Origin: Alentia gelatinosa | Lineage: Eukaryota; Annelida; Polychaeta; Phyllodocida; Polynoidae | Length of the DNA: 64,000 nt | Direction of reading: 5' to 3' | Assembly (NCBI GenBank): GCA_950022655.1 | Contig: OX465579.1 | Span: 133,642,118-133,706,117 of the forward strand | Shown: one piece after another, positions 36,984 through 47,965 of the stretch | Numbering within the stretch: the first letter of the stretch is position 1 | Layout of the letters: each line of letters opens with the position of its first letter | Program-made: the position numbers and the translations under genes | Notes under the pieces: model-generated | Told to the model about the DNA's origin: nothing | The model's input: the letters and a program-made list of their open reading frames with translations, nothing else | Database searches by the model: none

Positions 36984-39900
36984 TGTGCGCATCGTTAATG
37001 CAAAACAGAGGACTACAGTTAACCCGAACCGTAAAACAAACAACCACCGTGACCGCTGTTATCGTGCTTGACAAACCAACAGAACATTGCTATTTTGGGT
37101 AAACATATTTGTTTCTTAACATTCCACTTTTCTGTTTTCTGTGCATATGTCAATTCTCTCCCTCTCTTCCTCTATTCATTTATTTTTATTTTCCGAGTTG
37201 TTATTTTCTTTAAGCAGCTGACATTCACTGATAACAATGGAAAATCATTAAAATACAATCATAATAAGAGACTCGAATTCAGACAAATTCATCAGCTGTC
37301 CACAGGAATGAATATTCTATCAAATTACAAAAACATAATCCTTTCACATTCCCTTTGCTTCTTGATTAAGAATGTTTCTTGTTCTGTCCTTTTTCTGTAA
37401 TTGATTGTTTCTTTTTATCATTCACCCAGAAGCCTGCCTAACCTGGCCTGCCAAATGGGTGGTTGCTTTGAACTGCCAATCACAGAGACATTAAGCCTTT
37501 AGCTATAGCTATAGCCAGCGGGGGTGGGGGGGGGGGGCGTATACTGGCGTTCTTTAGGTAGGTTCTGACGTTGGGAGCCGCTCTGAAGTCTATGGGCACA
37601 TCCCACACATTCTGTCTATAGAATCTGCGCCTTTCTCTTGCAGTATCTATGAGTTTAGGGATACATCAAAGACTTTGTAGACGAGGTTCGGGAAAACTAC
37701 AGGGATAGATGACTCTAAGCCCGTGGATACATCGCTCAATGTATTATATATATACGTAGAGGATTGTGTAGTTTGTGCCTGTGATGCGATTAAGACCCAT
37801 TAGCTAAATGAACAAAGCGGTACATCCATCTGGCCCGGTTGTGAGTACTAGGTTACAAATAAAATAAATCGTTGTAAATATGTCAGCCATTTGCGACACG
37901 CTGTACTTCACCAAACTATTATAGGAAAACGCTCTTTTCTCAACTGTAAAACCATAATAGATACTAGATAAGTTTTACGGTTTAGACCGGTAGAGTTTGC
38001 CCGGGGTCAGCAATTGTGAATAGGCCAGCTGTTTTGCATGGATGGTTAAGATAGACACAGAATGGTACAGAGACCCATGGCCTCTCCCTTGGCGTTGCAT
38101 GAAAGTCAGTTTGTTTTCTCTTGAGAATACGGTACTGTCCCCCACCTCCCGTCCCATGCCATGCCTTATAGCTCACAATATAACCCAGTCCCAAAGTCCC
38201 CACCCCTACTGCCCTATAACGGAGTATTCAGTGGAATGTTTACTGAAGAAAGACGAGGTGCTCACTCTCCATGCAGCGTATCGGAGCCCACTCGCATATT
38301 GTACAGTACAAACACCGGCCGTTCTGAGCTATCTATCCCATTTGTATGCGATGCCACCTGCGTATACTGCCCGGCAAAGGCTACAATAAAGCAGGAAGAT
38401 GGACGGAATACGTAGATATTCCATTTAATTCCGGATCTGAAAGGAGTTTTGGGGTCGAGAGACCATGGTAGTTGTAGAGACTAAAATAGGTTTGCTTCCT
38501 CCAAATTTCTATTAACTGGAAAACAATATGTAAAATGGAAATGTTTTAACGAAATCGATGTTTTAAGTACATGCAGACAAAGACAATTATGTAGATCGGG
38601 TAGGCTATAGAGTTCAACCGCTGGGAGGGTAGGAAATATGTTTTTTCTTCGAAATCTATCTTAAGAAGCTTGTATAATTTGGGGAAACGTAATGACCATT
38701 TTTAGATATTGTTATATTGAATGACTCGTGGAAGAAACATGATATGGATGATACTTCGATTGAAAATATACCACTTCTCTTCTTTAGTTCCACTCATTCA
38801 CATGGATCTAGTAAACGTGTCAGACTTAATGGTATTGTTATCTGTTTCTGGAAGATGACCACTCTTCTCTCCCCTTTCCTTTTCTAACCTTTCGATTACA
38901 AGAACTACCACCTGCACGCAATTAGGAAGTTTTCAACAGCTGTAATGGATGACTGTTGTAAAGAATGAAGACACGGGAGGCAGCAGCGGGCGCCCTAATC
39001 ACGTGACCGTGTGGACATGCTGGCCGGCCTCAGTGATCCAGATCGAGGCTGTGTTTAGACAGAGTAATGACTCGCCGGAAACCGGCGGGCAGCCATGTCG
39101 TATGATTGGCAGATAGACTCATGCAGCATTTGTCTTAGTTTGGTCTCAATTTGTTTCCCGTTTTGGACGACCATAGCCATGCCCGGATGGATGAGTCAGG
39201 ATGAGTCAGCATCTGGCTCATTCTTAGGCTTAGATCTTATCTCAGTTCACAAGGCTCTTTTTCATTTCTGTCAACCCCACTTACATCCTTAGGACTATGC
39301 ATGTTCGCAGAGACATATTCTCACAGAGGTCGTAAATGTAGGTAGATTGTTCTCCCTCCAGTTTAGCAGAATATAGAGCTTATACACCTATACTAAAGAA
39401 ATCAAAAGGGCCTGGCTGCAACATTTGACTTTAGATGATTTCTGAAGCCTTTGTATCCAATCTTCAATCCTCTGCGTATCCTTTCAGACCCCATTGGGGA
39501 TGAACATTTTAACATGTTACTCATAGAGGTAATATAGCGGTAACTTTTTCTTTTCCCTTTCAACCTGAATCTGAATAGCGAGTGTCAAATTGTCATTTGC
39601 CCATTTAACGAAGAAGATGATACATACACTTTTGTGATATCAGCGAAAATATACAGCAGTAAAATTATGAGCTTAAAAAGTTCTATTTGATACGTTACAC
39701 TTGATATGTTGACAATACCCGAATTCCCATTGAGGATGAATGAATAGAATGATTAGAAATAGAGCATATAATGACTATATAGTTTCCTCGCGAATTCAAG
39801 ACAGATATCCCATGACCTTCAAGAATGATGATCCCTCATCCTCACAGAAAGGACGCTAGTACCAGAAGGCTTATCTCGAAAGTCTTGTTCAGTAGTGGTG

Positions 39901-42900
39901 TCTGACTTAATTTTACACAATTCATGCACGTTCACCTGTTATGTCCAAACAGCCTTTTTGTGGCAAACAACAAGTCTCGGGCTGTCGGAAAGTGGGATGT
40001 CAGTCGTTCCACTTCCGGTCCAGCAGACGACAATGGACCACAGCGACGATCAAACCCACACGCCTGGCCGTTTGGGCGGGGAAACTCTGTTGCCTGACGA
40101 TCACGGCGCCAAATCATAAGGGGTTTTCTTTCTGTTCTGTTTTTTTCGCCGACAAAAGATATTTTGGCTCTTTTAGGTTGGATCGCCCGGCCTCCAAATG
40201 GGACAATCTGCACTAATGCACCGATAATTCGATTCCTGCGTCCGACGCCAGCCACAAATCGATCCGCTGATATCAGGCGACCGGCATGCTCCTCCTATTA
40301 GCGGGAGGACATATCTGAAAGGGAACCAGCCAGCTTTGTGAGCGTCAAACCAGAACGGGCATGGGTCGGCGATTATTTTAGCAGTGGATCCGGATAGGAT
40401 GATATAGATTTCCTTAACTTTTGATTGAGCTATTTCAGTTTGTGATAGAGCTTAACTTTTCAACTACACACATAATTTCTTTTAAGTATCAAAGCTTATT
40501 CTCAAAGTATACAAACACCCCAGTATCATATTTACGACAAGCATCATGATTCCGCCCATAAGTACCCATACACACTCTAATTAGTATCAAATAATTCTAT
40601 GCTCTCACCTAGCAGCTATGGAATGTACACCTATAGAATGAAAAAGAGGCATGTGTCATATCTGCAAAGGACTCGTACAGATATTGAAAAAAACCACCAC
40701 GACATAAGTGAGAATAGCCATTGTTATGGGAACTTTCATTCAGAAGAGGGAGAGAGAGAGTAGACCGAGTAGGAGGAGATAGACATAAAAAGCATATAAG
40801 CTAGACAAAGTGATGGCACGACTGAGAAAATGTATACTAATTGCTCTAATGATCTAAGAGTGTCAAATAGATGCAACAGAACTTTTTCCACAGGTTAGGA
40901 GTGCGCCATATTGATAAGGTTACATAAGGAATTAGACCGAACATCTACATAGCAACGTATTCTTTAGTATTGGCAGACTGAGTGTATAATCGTAATACCC
41001 GTTTAAATCAACTCGATAGAAACTATAGTGATTGCATCGTATCACATGGCATTCCAACTTTAATTTAGTCGTATTTCTCTTCATGTCTTGTTTCCATTCA
41101 CCGATATGGCATCGGTACACCAAAATCCCGATCGATAGTTCCCAACTGCAAATCGGTGCCGAATATGGAAATGGCTTGTACACTGGCACAGATTGAAAAA
41201 TCGAGACAGTTATCGACTATTAAGTTAAGATAACCCATGCTCGTAAAATGTTCTAGTTTGTCCCAGTCTTTATAAAAAAAAACAACTGGCTTGCGCTGAC
41301 ACCTACCATCCACACTCTAGGTGCCAAAGTTCTGAATTCTATAGGCATGCAGCTATAGAGATCAGTGTTTGACGAGCCGACGGCCAAAGTAAAGAATAGG
41401 CGACGCTGAACGGTCATGTATTAAGGTTAGCGCTACAACAGGATTATCAACCACGCACCAGAAAAGCAGTCGCATAGCAATAATTTGCGATAGGATATGT
41501 ACCCGACGGAAAGTCCCAGGAAATAAAACACAACGGCAGCTGCGCGTATCAAGTTTGTTCCCAGGTGGTTGTCTTCACGGGCCATGATGATGCCTAAACA
41601 CTGAACATCCGCTGTGTACCCTCACCTGTTGATGATCACTCTCCAGTTTGGCACCAGGCTATTCCCATGTGGGTTGTAACATACAAACAGCAGCACGTGC
41701 TTGGCACAGAGCGTGGGGCAGGGCGCGTGTATTCACGTGCACTGGACTATTCTGTTATAAATGTCCAGCATTACATTCAGCCCCACCCATCTGCGTCTGG
41801 GGGGCACTCATACAAATTACCTGTCAAAGTTTGATAAGCCACTTTCTATCGGTTAGCATCAAAGCAATTTTGTTTGGGGGGGGGGGGGGATTTATAACCT
41901 GAATTAAATCAATGGGACGTGAATATTTGCACTTTTAACATCTTTTTATATAGAGTGCGGATCCGGATCTCCTTGATGACTAAATATAGCAGGGGATGAA
42001 CTTTTGCAATTAAATACTTTGCAATTCTTATATAAAGAAACGTTGTCATTGCTAGTATTTCAGGTTAGATTAATTCCAGACTTAACCTATAGCGAAAAGT
42101 AAAATCCAGAAAATAAAAGCTAGTGCCGGTCTGTTTGAGTACTTCCCATTAAAACCAGGCATCCCTGGTGTATGAGACAAAAAAAGGCGACAACAAAGGG
42201 AGGAGGCGTTGGAAGAAGAAAAAACACACAAAGGATTAGGTAATCCCGACTGGGTCCTCTGCACCCCCGTCATGCACAAAACTACAAGAGGATTACAGCC
42301 GCAAACAGGCCTCACGAATACACTAGTCATCCCTTAAACAATGTTGTCGCTGTGACGGCGTTATCTATTAGCCACATAAGTGGGGGAATATCAATTGACG
42401 GATCTATTCACTCAGGTGAAAATGTCAATAATTCCCTGCGGGCATCACCTCTTTCGGCATTGCAATGCATTATTCTTGGTTTTGTTTTATATTTTATATG
42501 CGAGTATCATGCAATCTATATATACTTGTTATATCTATGCACATACAATATCATTTTTGTAATTAGTATCAATGAATAACAATGTTTCTTTTAAACATCT
42601 ATGGGAAATTAGAAGGTGTACATATTACACATTTATATATAAAATGGGGAATCCATAACACTGTCAAAATTATTATTGTACAGTATGTACATGTAAATTA
42701 TACACGTTAATAACCAACGTTATACATGCATATGTATCACAATATTATACCGTGTTTTTGGTAGGACTGGCAAACTGTTATCATCCCACCTGGATGATCA
42801 TATATGGATATTGCAACCACGGACTTGCATCTGTGTTGCAACATATTCACGTGGTCAAGTTCAGGGTGGACGATAACTTATCTATGTGTTACAGGCATGT

Positions 42901-43245
42901 ATGAGTGTGGAGGTAGTCACTATACCAAGGATACGGTACAATGAAAGAACTAATTCTTTTGCGTTACCTGGAATGGAAAATACCAATACAGTCCTGCAAC
43001 ACACCCAACTGCAACCATTCAGATACAGCGACACGCGCGCCGAGACATACACTCGTGCATGGCCCTGGCGCATGTCTGCACACGTTCTGTGACCTTTTTA
43101 TAGGTCAGAGGGTCAGGTGACGTCAGAGCGTTCACAGGTGAAACAACGGTGCCCGGCATGCCTCAGTAAACGCGTGCTGGGACCAAATTCGTTCTAACGG
43201 CGTTCGCTAGTTGACAACGCCCCTGGTGATATCAGCTGATAAACG
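36984..43245. other. gene-free stretch; short G runs and a GC-rich patch at 39.0 kb
   Basis: No gene is supported. Poly-G runs occur at 37,526-37,537 and 41,876-41,889. At 38,975-39,100 a CpG-rich patch carries the E-box TCACGTGACC (38,999-39,008) and a perfect hairpin CGCCGG-AAA-CCGGCG (39,073-39,087), and then an ATG in good context at 39,095. This looks promoter-like but no family is recognisable. The GC-rich stretch at 39,960-40,260 has GCCGACAAAA words like those in the 7.4-8.0 kb element and may be a relative. Frames here are on both strands and unconvincing. Confidence 0.4.
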
Positions 43246-43317
43246 GCCGTGATCGTATAGTGGTTAGTACTTCTCGTTGTGGCCGAGACAACCCAGGTTC
43301 GAATCCTGGTCACGGCA
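43246..43317 (+). tRNA. tRNA-His (anticodon GTG)
   Basis: A complete 72-base cloverleaf. The acceptor stem GCCGTGA (43,246-43,252) pairs with TCACGGC (43,310-43,316), followed by discriminator A. The anticodon stem TCTCG/CGAGA (43,272-43,276 and 43,284-43,288) encloses the loop TTGTGGC with anticodon GTG at 43,279-43,281. The T-stem CCAGG/CCTGG encloses TTCGAAT. The A-box region TATAGTGGTTAGTAC and the B box GGTTCGAATCC serve as the Pol III internal promoter. No intron and no encoded CCA, as expected for a eukaryotic nuclear gene; the G-1 of tRNA-His is added after transcription. It is close to the vertebrate tRNA-His sequence outside the anticodon and T stems. It looks functional. Confidence 0.97.
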
Positions 43318-43355
43318 GAGGCTGTGTGTCTCTATCATGGCAAGTCAGCTGAAAC

Positions 43356-43360
43356 TTTTT
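43356..43360 (+). terminator. RNA polymerase III terminator (T5)
   Basis: Five T on the coding strand, 39 bases after the end of the tRNA-His gene. It is the first T run of at least four downstream, so it is the likely Pol III stop. Confidence 0.75.
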
Positions 43361-44605
43361 ACATCAAGAAGGATAACAGTTATAGCCGTAGATTGTGTCG
43401 TGTATGATGTACATTGTATATAGCAAGTTATCATCACTTTTTGTGATAGCATACAGGCAATAGTCAGAATAGGTATTACATATATATATGTAACATATAT
43501 ATTCATAGATGACACAGGTGATATACATATATTTTGTATGCAATACATATAGCAATAGTCATTAATAACTAAGCACAAAAACTAACATGTCGATAAGTAT
43601 CATTTTATATGGCTTTAATGAACAAGCACTTGTTACTTCTATATGATTCTTGCAAAATCTGATCCTAACAAGCTATTGTCAATAAACCTCCATTGACATA
43701 TATATTTTCACAGGAAGTGACTTTTCACGGGATATCACATGAGAACGGAATGTCGCTATATACTTACTGCTCCGGATGCTATTTCTCATTGCTAAGCAAT
43801 CTGCTAAACGCGGGTTAGAAGCGGCGCGTATATAGATACACTCCTCTCATGTGCTTCACTGGCGGCTTTTGTATAAATATAGGAAGTACCCCGAAGGTAA
43901 CTGTATCCCTCTGCTGGGTATTTCTTTTTCCTGCCAATAGAAGGGAAAACTGCTTCACTATTCTATTTGCTGTCAAACATCGTAGCTCTATATAATATAT
44001 TTGTTGGACATACAATTTATTTTGAAAAAAAGACCACGCAACGCATATGCATGTACATGTATGCATAGTTATCATGTTCTCTATGTATTTCCGGTGGCAT
44101 TATTGGCTAATGTGTCAGCCTTACTTGGAAATGAATCATTTAGATCTAGATATGAGTATAACATGTACATACAGACACAGTGGTGGCTTAATGACGCATT
44201 CCGGAACCAATGTTGAGTTGTTGATACAAGTATTAAGTTAATCCATGTCAGGCTTAGCAGCACAGAGAAATGGCGCGTAATGGCAGGCACCCACTCTCAG
44301 GGGAGTAGTATACAGAAAAGGGTCAGGGCCCCTGGTTAATTCAGGAGGCGATGCTGGTGAATGGGCAAGGAAGCTTAAGGAGCAGGCCTTGTTACGGTTA
44401 TTACTCACAGGAGGAGGTGATATTTCCCGACAACCAATCAGAGACCAGCATCTACATTAGTGACGTCTGAAAGCATACTCTGTGTTTTCTGCAAGATCTC
44501 TGTGGACGCGTCTAAGAGAGATATTTGATGGAGCAAGAGAAATATATTGCGGTTAAATCAATAAATAAAATGATAACCATAGCATGGAGCATAATTATTT
44601 TACAT

Positions 44606-44610
<5 letters not shown>
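43361..44610. other. gene-free stretch right of the tRNA gene
   Basis: AT-rich with TA/CATA low complexity at 43,465-43,560. Small frames on both strands, no family. An inverted-CCAAT-like ACCAATCAGAGACC word and TGACGTCT lie at 44,434-44,470. Confidence 0.5.

Positions 44611-44688
<78 letters not shown>
44611..44688. repeat. (TA)n microsatellite, about 39 units
   Basis: Uninterrupted TA repeat. The Tyr-Ile frame running through it is an artefact. Confidence 0.97.
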
Positions 44689-44691
<3 letters not shown>

Positions 44692-44702
44692 CATATTATA
44701 TA

Positions 44703-45145
44703 TATAAAACCCCGCTTCTGGAACACCCCGCTTAGTGGGTCACCTCGCTTAAGGGGCAATTTGTTTGGAACGAAAATGTTTTCACTCTATTAAGAGTTTA
44801 TTTTAACCCCGCTTAAAGGGTCACCCCGTTTCAGGGGCCACCCCGCTTAAGGGGACAGTTATTTCGGTACAGAATGCTTCAAAACCCCACTTTGGAGGGA
44901 CACCTCATCAAAACTGACTGGATATTTTGGGGACAACACTGTAGATTATATTGAATGCTTATATATGGTGTATGTGAGGCTGTAAGTGATGTCTAGACCA
45001 TCAGACACTAGCGACGGCCTGCGTAGGCTCCTGTATGTGATTACAACAATGGCTCTATGCCAAAGTATCACCTGTATGAAGGTATTATATACTACATAGC
45101 CTAACCATCGGCAGAATGAAAACCCCGCTTATGGGGACTACCCAC
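44703..45145. mobile_element. Tigger/pogo-like terminal repeat array (CCCCGCTTAAGGGG words)
   Basis: The word CCCCGCTT(A)AGGGG and close variants recur about seven times at 44,709-44,860, spaced by 10-25 bases and mixed with GTCACC and GGGACA. A diverged CCCCACTTTGGAGGGACACC lies at 44,885 and a last copy, CCCCGCTTATGGGGAC, at 45,123. Arrays of this type (CGCTTAA...CGGACACC) are familiar from the ends of pogo/Tigger-type DNA transposons. That assignment rests on memory of the style, not on alignment. No transposase is visible; the element is probably a non-autonomous fragment. Confidence 0.45.
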
Positions 45146-46428
45146 TTTAATAAACTGGTAGATAGATCTAAAGAAATAAATAGTTCAGCCAGCTTTGACC
45201 TTAGTACATTCAACAATGCAGTTAGTTATCTACCCGAAAATCTCGAGGAACCCAAATTAGCGGGTCCCCGCCTGGCAACTACCCGGTGCCTCTACTCGCC
45301 CCATTAGCTCACCCGGCGATCGGCCACCTGGAATAGCTGAGAGCGGGCCTCGTGTGATGGTGCCCCCTACGTGACAACCGGTGTACTAGCAGCCCAAAGT
45401 GGAAGGCCCGGAGTGGATACTGGGTGGGGAGTGGTATTGGCAGCGTGTGGACGACCTTAATGCCAAGGCTTCAGTGGTGTGAGGAATCTAGATCTTCAGT
45501 TCGTCTGGCTGGCCAATACGTGGACATAATAGCGAACGGCCACCCAAAGATATAGGTCAGCATTGCTTGTGAGCCCATTTCCTTGTGTTAACCCAGAACA
45601 GAATGTGTGACTGTGATTATTGTTGTATGATCTTACAGCGATCCAATACGGCAATAATTTCAATTTGGACCATTTTCTGCATGTCAACAATGATTCTATC
45701 CCATTCGAACGTAGAATGTTATTTTGGTGACCAATCAGCTTGAGCTGCATATCAAACTAGGAAGGATTAAGAAAGAAATTGATGAGTGTTTGGTCTGTGT
45801 CCTCGTTCGCCATCGAATTTGGAGTGATCAGTAATATGAACGAGGCTATAGCCTCGTGAATATTCTGAAGCGCTTCAAATGAGATGGCGAATGGGGACTC
45901 AGACCTAGTACGAATATGTTTCTGATTTTATCTTAGTCTGGAAATATCTATATGTTTATCACCATTGAGAATGAGTTACCGTACTCGCAAGCCTGTTGGG
46001 AACGAGTTCCTAAGGTTAAGCCTATGGACATTTATTCCAGGCTAAGATAAATCACTAGACTAAAGAGTTATACTTGAGTTTCTTCGTACATTCATGCTTG
46101 GGATGCTGCTTATTTTGACAAAGCAAATTCCAGGCAGTATTTGTAAGTTTCTCTAGAGGAAGACATGTTGCTTGTTCCATGGGATTTTGCACTTTTATAG
46201 GGTGGTACCATACATATACTGCACAGGCGGTTAATATGACAGAATCCTACATCCATTACATGCCACTCTAATCCCTCCTGGGAGGTGACCATCTACCTTC
46301 CCCCCATTATTCTGCCCGTATGCATTCCCCCGCCCTCCCCTCTCTCCTCCATCCTGACTCGCTGGGACAAGTCCCTGAAGACTGAATACCTGATGGTTTT
46401 ACGGACAAAGCGGTTTCCTCCCACCTCA
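45146..46428. other. gene-free stretch with a minus-strand CTCF-like word
   Basis: TAGGGGGCACC on the minus strand (45,358-45,369) resembles the CTCF core, in a GC-rich patch from 45,260 to 45,480. The 63-codon frame at 45,116-45,307 is unassigned. Near 45,780-45,900 the inverted words GCCATCGAATTTG and GAGATGGCGAATG and a duplicated TAGCCTCGT lie close together, hinting at another small inverted-repeat element. Confidence 0.35.
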
Positions 46429-46452
46429 CACTGAGGCCAACAGGCCACAGTG
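46429..46452. repeat. GC-rich hairpin in a possible regulatory block
   Basis: CACTGAGGCC pairs with GGCCACAGTG over the loop AACA, with one mismatch. The 46,370-46,560 block around it is CpG/GC-rich and has a TTTAAGTGGTG (NKX-type) word. No coding frame is supported. Confidence 0.45.
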
Positions 46453-47809
46453 ACCGCTCTGTTTAAGTGGTGATTTATTTATGTAGTGCAGGACAGGAAG
46501 GCCGCGCCACAAAGACAGGGTCAGCAGACTGAGAGAGGAGGTGGAGGAGAGAATGTGGTGTGTCTCAACGTTTACTGATCTTGACTTCGTCTGCGTGAGA
46601 GATATTTTACATGGAACCTATATAATACAAATTGCCATCGCCATTAAAGAAACTTTGATATTCTTATAGGACTCCGCAGTTCTGTCCACTTTCGCTTCGA
46701 TGAAAACATTGAAGAGAGAATGAGATCTATGGAGTTTATATTTCGGTGCCCTTAACAGTTTTATTTCAGTTTCCAAAGTCAAAATTATTAGAAGTATCTT
46801 AGATTGAAATGGGAATGGTGCTTATCGAGGTGTAATTTCAAGGGAGCTTCGAAATACGATCTGTTTCGTAATAATTCTTGTTATTTCTGGAAGAACCCTT
46901 ATGAGTGCTTGGTATCTGTATTGTGGCTTCAATATTATTGTTGATGGGCGTAATGTGAAGTTTGTAACTTTACCCATAACGTGATCTCAAATCTATTCTC
47001 GCCTTGGTTTCTCCGTCATTGCAATGCGTACAGTATGTTGAAAAAAGACGCTATAATGTAAAATGCGGTGGCAAAAACTATGCAATGATCGTCTTGCATT
47101 GGTGTGAAATACCCGTGAAATTTGTTGTGACTGCGTGTTGCAGATTCGCTGCCGATTGGGCAATAAGATACCGCCTATGAGGCCATAAACATGCGTGACG
47201 ATCGAGTTGCAAGCCGTTGCCGCGGCTGATTACAGTTTCCAGTAAGCAGGGGTTCCAACCGAGAAAACAAGTCAATATCATTTACCACCCACACTCCGTA
47301 CCGCCCACACAGTTCACGCAAAGTGACAGTGGTTGGTATTTTGGTTCTATTCTATGTGTTTTAGGTAATTGGTTTCACCGATCAAAATGAACAAATCTGT
47401 CATAGCTACAACCAGATATGCCGGTGACTTTAACTTTTATTCCTGTCATACGCCATACGTAATTTGTAATTCAGGGGCCAGATCTCCACTGATGCCCGAT
47501 CTGGAAAATTATGTTGCTGATGTCAGATGGATTTTTCAGAGAAAATCCAACATAGCATAATTCCTGAGAGATAAAAGAATTGCTATATAGCCTTGGTTAT
47601 AAACTTAAATAAGATACATACAGATCTTTACTATAAACCCATGCCGTATATACTGTAAATACGCACCGTTTCGGCATATGACGTTAAAATACTGTTCAGA
47701 CCACTGGTCCGTACAGGAAAATACGGACTACCTACCTATACACATTTGGTTGTTAAGCCAAATGAAAATTGAAATTAATGATTTTTTTTTTTTATTTCGG
47801 GTATATAGT
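46453..47809. other. gene-free stretch, nothing recognised
   Basis: No exon or RNA gene can be supported. Words such as CCGTATA and ACGGAC increase toward 47,640-47,730, just before the foldback at 47.8 kb. Confidence 0.5.
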
Positions 47810-47965
47810 AAATATATAACGTCCAACCATGCTTGTACAGGCCACAGAACAAGATGGTAATTTGCGGTTTGTACGGAACTCGGCGTAAACGCCTCGGTCC
47901 GTACAAACCGTAAATTACCATCTTGTTCTGTGGCTTGTACAGCATGGTCAGGACGTTCTATATAA
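47810..47965. mobile_element. foldback element with about 65-75 bp arms
   Basis: The left arm (about 47,810-47,877) and right arm (47,898-47,965) are reverse complements. The best-kept part covers GCCACAGAACAAGATGGTAA and the following CGGTTTGTACGGA, with one or two indels near the outer end. The loop carries a further CGGCG-TAAA-CGCC hairpin. No transposase. It is unrelated in sequence to the other foldbacks in the window. Confidence 0.7.

Noticed and set aside
36889..37067. Regularly spaced repeats considered as a CRISPR array
   Set aside because: Only three clear cores of 18 bases with 13-base intervals, in eukaryotic DNA, with no cas genes.
38161..38415. 84-codon frame ending in a Cys-rich segment and IKQEDGRNT
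   Set aside because: No domain is recognised, and there is an equally long overlapping frame in another phase and others on the minus strand.
44512..44694. Tyr-Ile repeat peptide
   Set aside because: Translation of a (TA)n microsatellite; the same applies to the frames near 53.9-54.1 kb.
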